A stretch of 64,000 nt of DNA from Sphingomonadales bacterium (GTDB taxonomy: Bacteria > Pseudomonadota > Alphaproteobacteria > Sphingomonadales > Sphingomonadaceae). The notes under the pieces were generated by a model. It made no database searches. It was not told where the DNA came from and worked only from the letters and a program-made list of their open reading frames with translations. Numbering within the stretch: position 1 is the first letter of the stretch; each line of letters begins with the position of its first letter. Of the stretch, positions 18,758-27,208 are shown piece by piece. Where the stretch lies: positions 859,048 to 923,047 of the forward strand of contig JADJAC010000002.1 of the NCBI GenBank assembly GCA_016704425.1, in the 5' to 3' direction. The position numbers and the translations under genes were made by a program.

Positions 18758-19219
18758 GTGAACAAGTTCCTTCTTGCCCTTGCTCTCACCCTTGCCGGTC
18801 CCGCGCAGGCGCAACAGGCGGTCGCGCTCAAGAGCACGGTCTATGTCGCGCGGCCGGTGACAGACGCGCAGGGCAACAAGAAGAACCAGCTCTTCGCTCC
18901 CGACCGCGTCCTGCCCGGCGAAGCCTTGGTCATCATGCTGGAATACAAGAACAACGGCACAAAGCCGGCCGCAGATTTTGTCATCAACAATCCGATTCCG
19001 GGCGCCGTAGCCTTTACAGGCGTTGAGCAGCCCTGGGCTGTCGTTTCGGTCGATGGCGGCAGGACTTATGGCGCACTTGCGGCGTTGAAGGTCGCGAAGG
19101 GCGATGGCACGTTTCGTGCGGCGCTGCCCGGCGATGTCACACATGTCCGTTGGAAATTCGCCCAAACCATCGCGCCTGGCGCAAACGGCCGCGTCATGTT
19201 CTACGGCACTGTCAAATAG
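18758..19219 (+). CDS. Secreted DUF11-like protein
   Basis: A 153-residue exported protein. The GTG at 18758 is chosen because GGAG lies seven bases upstream and it gives a clean signal peptide (NKFLLALALTLAGPAQAQ). ATG codons at 18728 or 18734 are alternatives; the former overlaps the dcd stop as ATGA. The mature part is a beta-rich segment with LEYKNNGTKPAADFVINNPIP, typical of the DUF11/conserved repeat domain that occurs in large surface proteins, here as a single copy. Function unknown; it may be the last member of the UPF0262–lysozyme–cdd–dcd run. Confidence 0.75.
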   Translation: MNKFLLALALTLAGPAQAQQAVALKSTVYVARPVTDAQGNKKNQLFAPDRVLPGEALVIMLEYKNNGTKPAADFVINNPIPGAVAFTGVEQPWAVVSVDGGRTYGALAALKVAKGDGTFRAALPGDVTHVRWKFAQTIAPGANGRVMFYGTVK

Positions 19220-19316
19220 ACGTCCGCTGCCCGTCGAAAACTCAGCCTCAAGCCTTGTGCGCTGACGACTGGCTGGATAGCTTCCGGCTTGGAACAAACA
19301 AGATGGGGAGGTTGCA

Positions 19317-19706
19317 ATGGCTCAAGTCATTGGCCTTGGTGGACTTTTCTTCAAGTCGCAGGACCCTGCTGGGCTGCAGGACTGGTATGCCCGCGTCCTC
19401 GGGCTGGAGTTTCACCCTTGGGGTGGAACCGTATTCGATCCGGAAGTTGCTGCGGCCCATCCGGGGTCTGGGACAGTCTTCTCACCCTTTGGCAAGGACA
19501 CGGACTATTTTGCCCCGTCCGACCGGGATTTCATGTTCAATCTCATGGTGGATGACCTGGATGGAATGCTGGCCAGATGTGCCGAGAATGATGTGCATCC
19601 GGTCAAGACCTTCCCGGATGAAGCCAATGGCCGCTTCGCTCACATCATGGATCCTGAAGGGCGCAAGATTGAATTGTGGGAACCTCGGCCTATGGAGCAG
19701 AGTTGA
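19317..19706 (+). CDS. VOC family (glyoxalase/bleomycin resistance-like) protein
   Basis: A 129-residue single VOC (vicinal oxygen chelate) domain pair. It opens with GLGGLFFKSQDPAGLQDWYA, continues with VLGLEFHPWGG, and closes with GRFAHIMDPEGRKIELWEP, where the E of IELWE is the usual metal ligand. The second half-module starts at FNLMVDDLDGMLA. GGGGAGG lies just upstream of the ATG. The substrate is not predictable; members range from isomerases to antibiotic-binding proteins. The saccharopine dehydrogenase-like gene follows 30 bp later. Confidence 0.85.
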   Translation: MAQVIGLGGLFFKSQDPAGLQDWYARVLGLEFHPWGGTVFDPEVAAAHPGSGTVFSPFGKDTDYFAPSDRDFMFNLMVDDLDGMLARCAENDVHPVKTFPDEANGRFAHIMDPEGRKIELWEPRPMEQS

Positions 19707-19736
19707 CGTCGCAAGCGCGCCAAAAGGAAAAGCACA

Positions 19737-20912
19737 ATGACCAAGACCAAAGCGGAATTCGATATCATCGTCTACGGCGCAAGCGGCTTCACGGGCCGTT
19801 TGGTGGCAGAATATCTTGCGAAGCGCGGCATCAAGCGCTGGGCGATGGCCGGGCGGAGTGCCGCAAAACTTGCCGAAGTGCGAGACCTGATCGGCGCACC
19901 CAAGGATACGCCACTGGTCGAAGCCGATGCGAGCGCGCCTGAAACGCTGACGGCGATGTGCAATCGCGCCCGCGTCATCATCACGACCGTTGGACCCTAC
20001 CAGCTTTACGGCCCCGAATTGGTGAAGGCCTGCGCCGAAACCGGCACTGACTATGTCGATCTATGCGGTGAGCCGGCATGGATGCGGCACATGATCGACG
20101 CACATGATGTAACCGCAAAAAGATCGGGTGCGCGGATCGTCTTTTCCTGCGGCTTCGATTCGATCCCCTTCGATCTCGGAGTCTGGTTCCTCCAGCAGGA
20201 AGCCATTCGGCAAAACGGAGCGCCAGCACCCCGCGTCAAGGGTCGGGTCCGGAAAATGCAGGGCGGAGCGTCCGGCGGCACAATCGCGAGCCTTACCGAA
20301 ACGATGAAGGCAGCAGCAAAGGACCTGAGCATTGTCGGCCTGTTGCGGAGTCCCTTTGCGCTCACGCTGGGTTTTGAAGGCCCTTCGCAGCCAAGCGGCA
20401 TGATCCCCGAATATGACAGCGCGACGGGGACCTGGGCCGCCCCTTTCGTCATGGCCCCCATCAACACCAAGAACGTCCATCGCAGCAACTTCCTGCTTGG
20501 CCATCCGTACGGCACGGACTTCACCTATGACGAAATGATGATGACCACGATTGGCGATGCCGGCAAGGCGATCGCAGAAGGCATTGCGACCGCACTCAAA
20601 AGTGCCAATCCGTTCGGCGAAGGCCCCCAACCCAAGCCGGGCGAAGGCCCAAGCGCAGAAGAACGCGAAGCCGGATTTTACGATATCCTTTTCATCGGCG
20701 AATATCCCGACGGAAAGAGCATTCGCGCCTCCGTGAAAGGCGATCGGGACCCAGGCTATGGCTCGACAAGCAAGATGATCGCCGAAAGCGCGCTCACCCT
20801 GCTTGAGGTTGATACACCAGGCGGCGTCGTGACGCCCGGTGCAATCATGGCCAAACCCCTGATCGCAAGGCTGACGGCCAATGCAGGCCTTGAATTCGCG
20901 TTGGAGAGCTAG
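19737..20912 (+). CDS. Saccharopine dehydrogenase-like NAD(P)-binding protein
   Basis: A 391-residue protein with an N-terminal Rossmann fold (FDIIVYGASGFTGRLVAEYL, residues 8–27, and MAGRSAAKL) and a C-terminal catalytic-like half. It belongs to the saccharopine dehydrogenase-like/trans-acting enoyl reductase group, many members of which act on lipids rather than lysine. The segments TTVGPYQLYG, YVDLCGEP and SCGFDSIPFDLG are typical. The gene lies 30 bp after the VOC gene and is probably cotranscribed. It is followed by degraded copies of the GTCGCCCC repeat at about 20921–20970. Confidence 0.82.
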   Translation: MTKTKAEFDIIVYGASGFTGRLVAEYLAKRGIKRWAMAGRSAAKLAEVRDLIGAPKDTPLVEADASAPETLTAMCNRARVIITTVGPYQLYGPELVKACAETGTDYVDLCGEPAWMRHMIDAHDVTAKRSGARIVFSCGFDSIPFDLGVWFLQQEAIRQNGAPAPRVKGRVRKMQGGASGGTIASLTETMKAAAKDLSIVGLLRSPFALTLGFEGPSQPSGMIPEYDSATGTWAAPFVMAPINTKNVHRSNFLLGHPYGTDFTYDEMMMTTIGDAGKAIAEGIATALKSANPFGEGPQPKPGEGPSAEEREAGFYDILFIGEYPDGKSIRASVKGDRDPGYGSTSKMIAESALTLLEVDTPGGVVTPGAIMAKPLIARLTANAGLEFALES

Positions 20913-21004
20913 CCTCCACCCGTCGCCCCTGCGAGAGGCGAGGCGTTAGGGGGGTCTGGCATGACCCGTCGCCCCTTCCCTTCTGCTCGGATGCGCCTGA
21001 TGCT

Positions 21005-21673
21005 CTAGAACGCCCCGGAAAATTTCATGACATGCCCTATGGGCGTTTCGCGAAAGCCTGCGGCCGAAAGGCCGGTCGCCTGTTGCGTGTCGCTGGCGCG
21101 CACCGCAAGTGTCGCCTGATAATGCCCGGCATCGGGAAAGCGCAGCGACAGGCGTTGCATTGCGGATTGGCTGACCAGTTCGGCGGATAGCCCTGCGCCA
21201 TTGCACCGGAGCATTCCGGATAGCCGTTGTTCCCCAAAGGGCGTTTTGAGTTGCAGGCCGACCCGGCCATCGGCCTCGCTACAATCATCACCGCGAAAGC
21301 GGATGCGCGCGTCGGATATCTCAAGCCCGGAAAGCGCCACCGGCCCGAAGGACCGCGCAATCGGCATGTTGAGCATCGTGATTTCGCCTCCGCGTCCGCC
21401 AATGGACGCAACAGCCGCACCGTGCAGCAGCGGGCCATCAAGACGCACACGCACTTCCCCCAGAAACAGGGAGCCAAACGACAGGCGCGCGTCGAGATCG
21501 CCAATCGATTGGCCAGCCAGGGACGCCCCCACCAGACGCCCGTTCCAGATCGTACCTTCAACAGCCTGGGCAGAAATGACGTCCCCGGTTAGGGACATTG
21601 CCAGACGAAGCGGCAGCGAAAGAACAAGCGCCAGCACAAGCGCGGCTGCGAAGAGCCGGCGCACCGGTATCAT
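21005..21673 (-). CDS. gspN: Type II secretion system protein N
   Basis: A 222-residue inner-membrane/periplasmic GspN. One N-terminal membrane segment (residues 5–26) precedes a beta-rich periplasmic domain with the family-like GTIWNGRLVGA segment near 40. The start ATG at 21673 overlaps the gspM stop by four bases. It is the last gene of the gspC–N operon. GspN is an accessory part of the secreton found in a subset of systems. Confidence 0.85.
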   Translation of the reverse strand: MIPVRRLFAAALVLALVLSLPLRLAMSLTGDVISAQAVEGTIWNGRLVGASLAGQSIGDLDARLSFGSLFLGEVRVRLDGPLLHGAAVASIGGRGGEITMLNMPIARSFGPVALSGLEISDARIRFRGDDCSEADGRVGLQLKTPFGEQRLSGMLRCNGAGLSAELVSQSAMQRLSLRFPDAGHYQATLAVRASDTQQATGLSAAGFRETPIGHVMKFSGAF

Positions 21674-22137
21674 TTTACACGCGCGCGCAATGTGGCGTCG
21701 ACGGCGAGCGTCGTGTCACTGTTCGGGCGCAGGCTGATCTGTTCGACAAAGACCCCTTGTGCGTCAAGGGCCCGCAGCCATCTGACCAGCGCCACCGGCT
21801 TGGCGGTAGATAGCGCAATGATAACCCGGTTCCCCGATTGCGGATCAAGGCGCGTTGGGGAAAACCCGGCTTCATTGGCCGAGCGACTGACTATGGCTTG
21901 CGCCGTATCCGCAGCATAGACCATCTTGCTCTTGAGAGCCGAGGCGTCCCGGCGCACCCGCTCAAGCCTTTCGACGGCAAGGGCATGGTCCTTCTTCGCC
22001 GCGGCAAGCCCTGCCTCGATTGGACGAAGGATCGCCAGCCAGCCAAAGACGATGAGGAAAAGCGCAATCATGATGCCGAGCAGGATCTGCTCGCGCTGGC
22101 TCCGCCCGCGCCACCAGTCGGTGAACTGCCCCATCAT
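21670..22137 (-). CDS. gspM: Type II secretion system protein M
   Basis: A 155-residue bitopic inner-membrane protein: a short cytoplasmic start (WWRGRSQREQILLG), one membrane helix at about 18–38, and a coiled-coil/ferredoxin-like periplasmic domain. GspM binds and stabilises GspL in the assembly platform. ATGATG at 22137/22134 overlaps the gspL stop. Sequence conservation in this family is low, so the call leans on size, topology and position between gspL and gspN. Confidence 0.85.
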   Translation of the reverse strand: MMGQFTDWWRGRSQREQILLGIMIALFLIVFGWLAILRPIEAGLAAAKKDHALAVERLERVRRDASALKSKMVYAADTAQAIVSRSANEAGFSPTRLDPQSGNRVIIALSTAKPVALVRWLRALDAQGVFVEQISLRPNSDTTLAVDATLRARVK

Positions 22138-23189
22138 TTCGGCCTCACTTGCATTTCGACCTCGATCCGCCCCTGCTGTGTGCGCGGCGCCCCTTTGCTC
22201 ACCGCAAAGGCATGGCCTTCCATGGCCCGTACAAGCATGTCGACTTCGGGCTGGGCTGAAGCACGGACAGTGACATGGAGCGTCCCGTCGGGATCGAAGG
22301 AGAGAAGCCCAAGCTCGACATTCGGCATTGTTTCCATCGACGTCATGAGCGCGCCAAGCGTGGGCAGAAAGCCGGCACCGCCGCCCCGGAGTTCAGCAAC
22401 CTTGTCCTGCAGACGATCGATCGCATCCTCGGATCCAGACCGTTCACCAAGAACGAGTGCGGAAATCGTGGCGCTCTGTTCGTTGGTTGAAGACGTTGCC
22501 ATGGACAGCCGTGCCCATTGGGCAATCGGTATCGCCAGCACGATTGCCGCTGCCGCTCCGGCATAAATGGCGAGCCTTCGCCAATAACCTGCCGGCGCGC
22601 TCCAATCGGCGCGCGGCACGAATTCGCCCTGCAGCATGTTGAGCGGCGGCGCTTCGACTGCCGAAGCAATGGCCCGTTCAAGCTCCGGAGCCTCAAGCGT
22701 GCGCACTGGTGCGTCGCCGACGACCAGCGCTGAAATGACACCATCGTCCTCAAGCCCGGTCTCGGCAGACCTGAGGATCGCCTCATCGTGCAGAACGGCT
22801 CTCAGGAAACCCTCTTCGGGGACAGGCAGCAGATCCGGCGCGGGAATTATGGATGACGCGACAAGACCTCTCTCCGCCAACCGGGACAGCCAGCGCTGCA
22901 TTATCGCCTTGTCCGTCATCACATAATGATCGCCTGCTCCGGCCACGGCAACATGCCGGTCGGTGCCAAGGCTCACTTCCGACGCATCAAGGCGCGCTGC
23001 GGCAAGGCCCTGGGCAGGGCTCAACCCGCCAAGCGCGGCTGAACGAAAGGTCACGCTTGAGGCAGGAGCAATGGCGGTGACGGTCACGCCCGTCTCTCGA
23101 AAGTCCTCGCCCCGTCCGATGACGCTGCCGTCCTCAAGCTCGAGCCAGGGCAAACTGTCCCCGCCCAGAAAGACCACGAATGCGCTCAT
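22134..23189 (-). CDS. gspL: Type II secretion system protein L
   Basis: A 351-residue GspL. The N-terminal ~210 residues form the actin-like cytoplasmic domain (segments WLELEDGSVIGRG, HYVMTDKAIMQRWL) that recruits the GspE ATPase. A membrane helix at about 227–245 follows, then a periplasmic ferredoxin-like domain ending EVEMQVRPK. It anchors GspE to the inner-membrane platform together with GspM. Its start overlaps the gspK stop as ATGA. Confidence 0.88.
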   Translation of the reverse strand: MSAFVVFLGGDSLPWLELEDGSVIGRGEDFRETGVTVTAIAPASSVTFRSAALGGLSPAQGLAAARLDASEVSLGTDRHVAVAGAGDHYVMTDKAIMQRWLSRLAERGLVASSIIPAPDLLPVPEEGFLRAVLHDEAILRSAETGLEDDGVISALVVGDAPVRTLEAPELERAIASAVEAPPLNMLQGEFVPRADWSAPAGYWRRLAIYAGAAAAIVLAIPIAQWARLSMATSSTNEQSATISALVLGERSGSEDAIDRLQDKVAELRGGGAGFLPTLGALMTSMETMPNVELGLLSFDPDGTLHVTVRASAQPEVDMLVRAMEGHAFAVSKGAPRTQQGRIEVEMQVRPK

Positions 23190-24166
23190 GCGCCGTCACC
23201 CCAGCTGCGGCGGACGATCTTCGCGGGATTTACCCCGCCATCAATCAAGGCCAATTCGGTCAATTCTGCTCCACCCGTTTCAATCTGCATTTCGAGCGCA
23301 AACCAGCGCGTCTTGATTTTCGTCTGGGCCATCACTTCAACGGGTGGCGATATCCCGCGCAAGGCTGGCTTGGACCAGAAATTCTCCACTGCCGAATAGC
23401 CGGTGGCCGGGCGTTCGTCGATCATCCTTTGTGCAAAGGCGAGGCTCAACCTGTCTGGCAACAGCATGACAACCAGCGGTGCCTGATCCCGGCGGAGCGT
23501 GTTGATGTTGAGGGGTGACAATTCAGCCACGGGAAGTGCGCAAACCCAAGGTTTGACGCGATCATAAATGGCGGAATCCATGCCAGCGACGGCTTTGAGT
23601 TCCGACACGTCGGCCATGAGGGCATTGGCAGCCCGATAGGGCGTGGGCGCGCGCGCATAGGTCTCATCCTCGGCTCCGCCCGCTTGCGGAATGGTATCAC
23701 TGTCGATCCAGTCTGCCGCGGACTGGGCGATTTCCCCGGCAATCCGCGGCTGGACACCGATCAGGGTCATGAGCGCTTCGAATTGACGCACTGCGACGGC
23801 GCGCACCACCCGGTCCCCCTCATCCGACTGGGACACGAGAGAATTGAGATTGAAGCAATTGCCCGCATCGCTCAGCTTGGCCGTCGCAGTACCGTTGTCG
23901 ATCGGGAATGCGTTGGGTCGATCGAGCCAGTCTCCGGCAAGCGTGGTCGTCCGGTCGGTGCTGCTCACATCGCTGATCCGCGTCCGGGCAATGGCTTCCC
24001 CGGCAAGGGCATAATGCCGGGCCTGGTCGATTGCGGCCATATTCCCGGACAAGTGCGTCTGCAGCTTCAGGCGTTCGAGCGAGGCTGCCGCAATCACTCC
24101 GATGACCGAAACCAGCATCAGCACGGTCAAAAGGGCTGCGCCCCGTTCGGCCCGCGGCGGCGTCAT
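23186..24166 (-). CDS. gspK: Type II secretion minor pseudopilin GspK
   Basis: A 326-residue minor pseudopilin, the largest of the set. The prepilin-like start is ERGAALLTVLMLVSVIGVIA; as usual for GspK it lacks the Glu at position +5 of the mature protein and sits at the tip of the pseudopilus. The conserved CFNLNSLV motif near 109 and the SPLNINTLR segment near 219 match the family (calcium-binding/SAM-like fold). Overlaps gspJ by four bases. Confidence 0.9.
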   Translation of the reverse strand: MTPPRAERGAALLTVLMLVSVIGVIAAASLERLKLQTHLSGNMAAIDQARHYALAGEAIARTRISDVSSTDRTTTLAGDWLDRPNAFPIDNGTATAKLSDAGNCFNLNSLVSQSDEGDRVVRAVAVRQFEALMTLIGVQPRIAGEIAQSAADWIDSDTIPQAGGAEDETYARAPTPYRAANALMADVSELKAVAGMDSAIYDRVKPWVCALPVAELSPLNINTLRRDQAPLVVMLLPDRLSLAFAQRMIDERPATGYSAVENFWSKPALRGISPPVEVMAQTKIKTRWFALEMQIETGGAELTELALIDGGVNPAKIVRRSWGDGA

Positions 24167-24720
24167 TCGCCCGTCCCCACAAGGAACATCCGGGTGATGG
24201 GCGCGGCCCCTTGCCGAACCAGTGTCAGTTCAAGCGCGCGCGGAATTGCATCTGTCCTTTCGGAAGACCAGTCATCCTGCCAGTCGGACTTGTTGCGGAA
24301 ACGCAGCTTTGTCCGTTCGACGCCCGTCTCGAGCACCAGCGCTTTTCCCACGGTCGCCCCGTCAACGAAGGGCGTCGCCATGCGGACGAGACTGCCCTTG
24401 TCGAGCCGAATCTCGACATGTTGCGGCTTGGCGCCACCGCGCACAAAGGCGAAGAGCAGATCACCCTGATTGGCCTGAAAGGCCGGGCGTGGCCTCCCGA
24501 CTTCATCGCGCGACACCCGCGGCACGGCCTGCCCAAGATCGTTGATCAGGAGGGCGGAAAGCCTGCGTTCGTCGGATACATCCGAAAGCACGCGCGCGGT
24601 GGCCGACTGCGCCTTCACCGTAAAGGACAGGAGGCTGACGCCCGCCGTCGCCAGCATGGCAAAGATGAACAGTGCAACGACGACTTCGACAAGGGTAAAT
24701 CCATTGGCGCGGGCCGTCAT
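24163..24720 (-). CDS. gspJ: Type II secretion minor pseudopilin GspJ
   Basis: A 185-residue pseudopilin with the type III prepilin signal ANGFTLVEVVVALFIFAML (cleavage after G, E at +5) and the GspJ segment ERRLSALLINDLGQAVPR. It forms the GspI–J–K tip complex of the pseudopilus. A prepilin peptidase must process it, but no gspO/pilD is present in this window. Start and stop overlap neighbours by four bases. Confidence 0.92.
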   Translation of the reverse strand: MTARANGFTLVEVVVALFIFAMLATAGVSLLSFTVKAQSATARVLSDVSDERRLSALLINDLGQAVPRVSRDEVGRPRPAFQANQGDLLFAFVRGGAKPQHVEIRLDKGSLVRMATPFVDGATVGKALVLETGVERTKLRFRNKSDWQDDWSSERTDAIPRALELTLVRQGAAPITRMFLVGTGE

Positions 24721-25100
24721 TGCGCGGGCCTCGCCAGAGTGAGGGCCGCCGCAGGGCGTCCGCTCGCATCACTGATCGTAATGTCCACACGAACGAGCCG
24801 CGGGTCCGCCGTCAGCGCCGCCGTGCGCCGCCAGTTCCAGAGCCGCCCGCCATTGTCGGTAACGCCTTCCTCTTCTCCGAGAGCCGGCGGTCGCGGATCA
24901 GTCAGGGTTTCGACAGCCATGTTGTGCGCGACGATCTGCCCCAGCGCTTGGCTCGAAATCTCGCCCGAGTTGCGGACAATCGTTCCTTCGAGCTTGAGCA
25001 AGGTCAGCGCGACAAGGCTGAAGATCGCAAGCGCGACCATCATCTCAATGAGGGTGAAGCCCGCCTCCCGGGCGTTTGGCGGCTGCTCATCGTGCGACAC
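24717..25100 (-). CDS. gspI: Type II secretion minor pseudopilin GspI
   Basis: A 127-residue pseudopilin; the frame is open further upstream but homology begins at NAREAGFTLIEMMVALAIFS. The GTG at 25100 (SHDEQPPNAREAG) gives the usual short leader and overlaps gspH by 14 bases, so it is preferred. The mature E+5 is present, and the GspI segment GQIVAHNMAVETLT follows. It is part of the tip complex with GspJ and GspK. Confidence 0.88.
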   Translation of the reverse strand: MSHDEQPPNAREAGFTLIEMMVALAIFSLVALTLLKLEGTIVRNSGEISSQALGQIVAHNMAVETLTDPRPPALGEEEGVTDNGGRLWNWRRTAALTADPRLVRVDITISDASGRPAAALTLARPAQ

Positions 25101-25545
25101 GAACAGCTCCGTCGGCTCCGATATCAACGGCGACGCGCTCGTCGCCACGTTGCAGCATGATACGTGTTTCGGGTTCGGCAACCCCTGTCGGATCGAACTC
25201 CACTTCAGCCTTGGAGGCGGTGGTTCCCGTCGTCCATCGTGCCGGTCCGAGCGGCTTTTCGGCAAGGTCACGCCAATCGCCGCTTCGCCGTTGGGCAAAG
25301 GCATAGCCGCCCGTATCGACCGCCAGCCGGGTCGTCCGGGCAGAAACGATCGCTGCATCACGCGCAGCGACGGTGCGCGCAGCGAATCTTTCCGCTTCAT
25401 CCACCAGCCGCCCGCGCGGATCGGGGATCGCAAGCACGACAACAGCCGACATCAGTCCGAGGATCGTGAGTGCAACGAGCAACTCGATCAACGTGAAGCC
25501 GCGATCTGCCGAAGGCAATCGCGCGCCGGCGCAGGCCGGGACCAC
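25087..25545 (-). CDS. gspH: Type II secretion minor pseudopilin GspH
   Basis: A 152-residue pseudopilin with the processing signal DRGFTLIELLVALTILGLM and the GspH motif AARDAAIVSARTTRLAVD. The start is uncertain: GTG 25545 gives a 15-residue leader whose opening VPACAGA looks repeat-derived, while TTG 25518 would leave a short leader. There is no clear ribosome-binding site for either. It lies 26 bp after gspG, the widest gap inside the G–N part of the cluster. Confidence 0.88.
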   Translation of the reverse strand: MVPACAGARLPSADRGFTLIELLVALTILGLMSAVVVLAIPDPRGRLVDEAERFAARTVAARDAAIVSARTTRLAVDTGGYAFAQRRSGDWRDLAEKPLGPARWTTGTTASKAEVEFDPTGVAEPETRIMLQRGDERVAVDIGADGAVRVAR

Positions 25546-25571
25546 CCGCCGCAGGGGATGGGGCGTCGCGG

Positions 25572-25988
25572 CTATTGCCAGTTGCCGATATCGGCATTGT
25601 CTCCCTCGCCGCCTTCGGCTCCATCTGCTCCGAGCGAATAGATATCGACGGCGCCATGCTGGCCCGGCATTGCATAGCGATAGGGCCGCCCCCAGGGATC
25701 CTTGGGCAGCTTCTTGATGACGTCCTTGTCGACCAGCGCCTGCAGCCCTTCGGCAGGATCGGGATATCTGAGGTTCTGGAGCTTGTACATTTCAAGTCCC
25801 TGATCGAGCGTGGAAATGTCGATCTTGGCCTTCTCGGTCGTTCCCTTCGACAAGGCGGGCAAGACGTTGAATGCGACAACCGTTGCCAGCAGGCCGAGGA
25901 TAACCAGCACCACCATCAGTTCGACCAGCGTGAAGCCGTCTTCAGCGGGATGCATTCGGGGCGAAAAGCCGTTCTCTTTCTCTCTCAT
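25572..25988 (-). CDS. gspG: Type II secretion major pseudopilin GspG
   Basis: A 138-residue major pseudopilin that polymerises into the piston-like pseudopilus. The prepilin signal is EDGFTLVELMVVLVILGLL with E at +5. The C-terminal GspG features are LEMYKLQNLRYP, EGLQALV, DPWGRPYRY and DIYSLGADG with the calcium-binding loop. The ATG at 25988 lies two bases after the gspF stop; ATG 25955 is a possible shorter start nearer the cleavage site. Confidence 0.95.
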   Translation of the reverse strand: MREKENGFSPRMHPAEDGFTLVELMVVLVILGLLATVVAFNVLPALSKGTTEKAKIDISTLDQGLEMYKLQNLRYPDPAEGLQALVDKDVIKKLPKDPWGRPYRYAMPGQHGAVDIYSLGADGAEGGEGDNADIGNWQ

Positions 25989-25990
25989 TC

Positions 25991-27208
25991 CTAAACTCCG
26001 GCCAGCGATTCGAGTTGCAAAATGGGAAGCAGGATCGACAGCACGATGGCGGCGACGATCGCTCCCATGACGACGATGATAGCAGGTTCCAGCATTGCGA
26101 GCGCGGCCGCCGTAAAACTGTCAAACTCACGCTCGAGATAATCAGCCGCGCGTTCGAGCATCGTATCGAGTTGGCCCGAGGATTCGCCCGATGCCGTCAG
26201 ATAGACAAGCAGAGGCGGAAACAATCCCGTTCGGCGAAGGGCTGCCGAAAGGCTTCCCCCGCCCCGGATTGCCTCGACCATCTGTTCGCTCGCCTGCCGC
26301 AAGGCATGATTGCGCACGGTCCGGGACGTGAGCGCCAGACCTTCGATAAGCGGGAGCCGGCTCGCGACCATTGTCGACAGCGTGCGGGCCAGACGCGCCG
26401 CATGCAGATCCCGGATCAGGCGACCGATCAGCGGAAGGCGCAGCAAGCGGAGATCAAAGGCCAGCCTGCGTGCCGGATCCTGGAGCAATCGCCAGCAAAG
26501 GAAGGACAGGCCACCAACGACAAGCAGCATCGCCCACCACCAGCCAGCCAGCAGACCGGAGACGCCTATGACAACGCGGGTCAGAAGCGGCAATTGCTGG
26601 CCAACAGTATCGAATTGCTCAACCACCTTCGGCACGACATAGATCATCAGCGCCCCGACAACGAACATGGCGACAAGCGCCAGAACGAGCGGATAGGCGA
26701 GCGCCGCAAAAAGCTTCGACCGAACCTGAGCCTGCCGCTCCTGCAAGTCAGCAAGGCGATCGAGGATGACAGGAAGCGAGCCCGCGCCTTCGCCCGCTGA
26801 AACCATGGCCCGGTAAAGCTGGGGGAAGCTCTTGGCTTCGCGCTGCATCGCTTCGGCAAGGCTGCGGCCTTCGAGAACGCCGCCATGAACCGTATCGATC
26901 ACGCCCCGCGCCTTTTCGCTTTCGGTCTGCCGGGCGATAGTCCTGAGCGACTCTTCGATGGGGCTGACGCGAACAAGCGTTGCAAGCTGGCGCGTGAACA
27001 GGGTCAGTTCCTTGGCACTGAGGCGCTTCGGCCCGATTGAAAGCAGCGGCGCCCCCGCAGCCGCACGTTCGGGACCTTCACCAATGCTGACCACATAAAG
27101 CCTTTTGGCGACCAGCTTCTCGCGGACCTCTTCAACATTGGCCGCGGGCATTCGGCCACGCTTCTCGCGTCCGGCCACATCAAGTGCGACATAGTCAAAC
27201 TGTGTCAT
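25991..27208 (-). CDS. gspF: Type II secretion inner-membrane platform protein GspF
   Basis: A 405-residue polytopic protein with two repeated cytoplasmic GspF domains (about 70–190 and 270–390) and three membrane helices near 170, 215–245 and 375–400. The start FDYVALDVAGREKRG and the repeated FPQLYRAMVSAGE / FPPLLVYLTASGE segments are typical. GspF links the GspE ATPase to pseudopilus assembly. Overlaps the gspE end by 14 bases. Confidence 0.94.
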   Translation of the reverse strand: MTQFDYVALDVAGREKRGRMPAANVEEVREKLVAKRLYVVSIGEGPERAAAGAPLLSIGPKRLSAKELTLFTRQLATLVRVSPIEESLRTIARQTESEKARGVIDTVHGGVLEGRSLAEAMQREAKSFPQLYRAMVSAGEGAGSLPVILDRLADLQERQAQVRSKLFAALAYPLVLALVAMFVVGALMIYVVPKVVEQFDTVGQQLPLLTRVVIGVSGLLAGWWWAMLLVVGGLSFLCWRLLQDPARRLAFDLRLLRLPLIGRLIRDLHAARLARTLSTMVASRLPLIEGLALTSRTVRNHALRQASEQMVEAIRGGGSLSAALRRTGLFPPLLVYLTASGESSGQLDTMLERAADYLEREFDSFTAAALAMLEPAIIVVMGAIVAAIVLSILLPILQLESLAGV

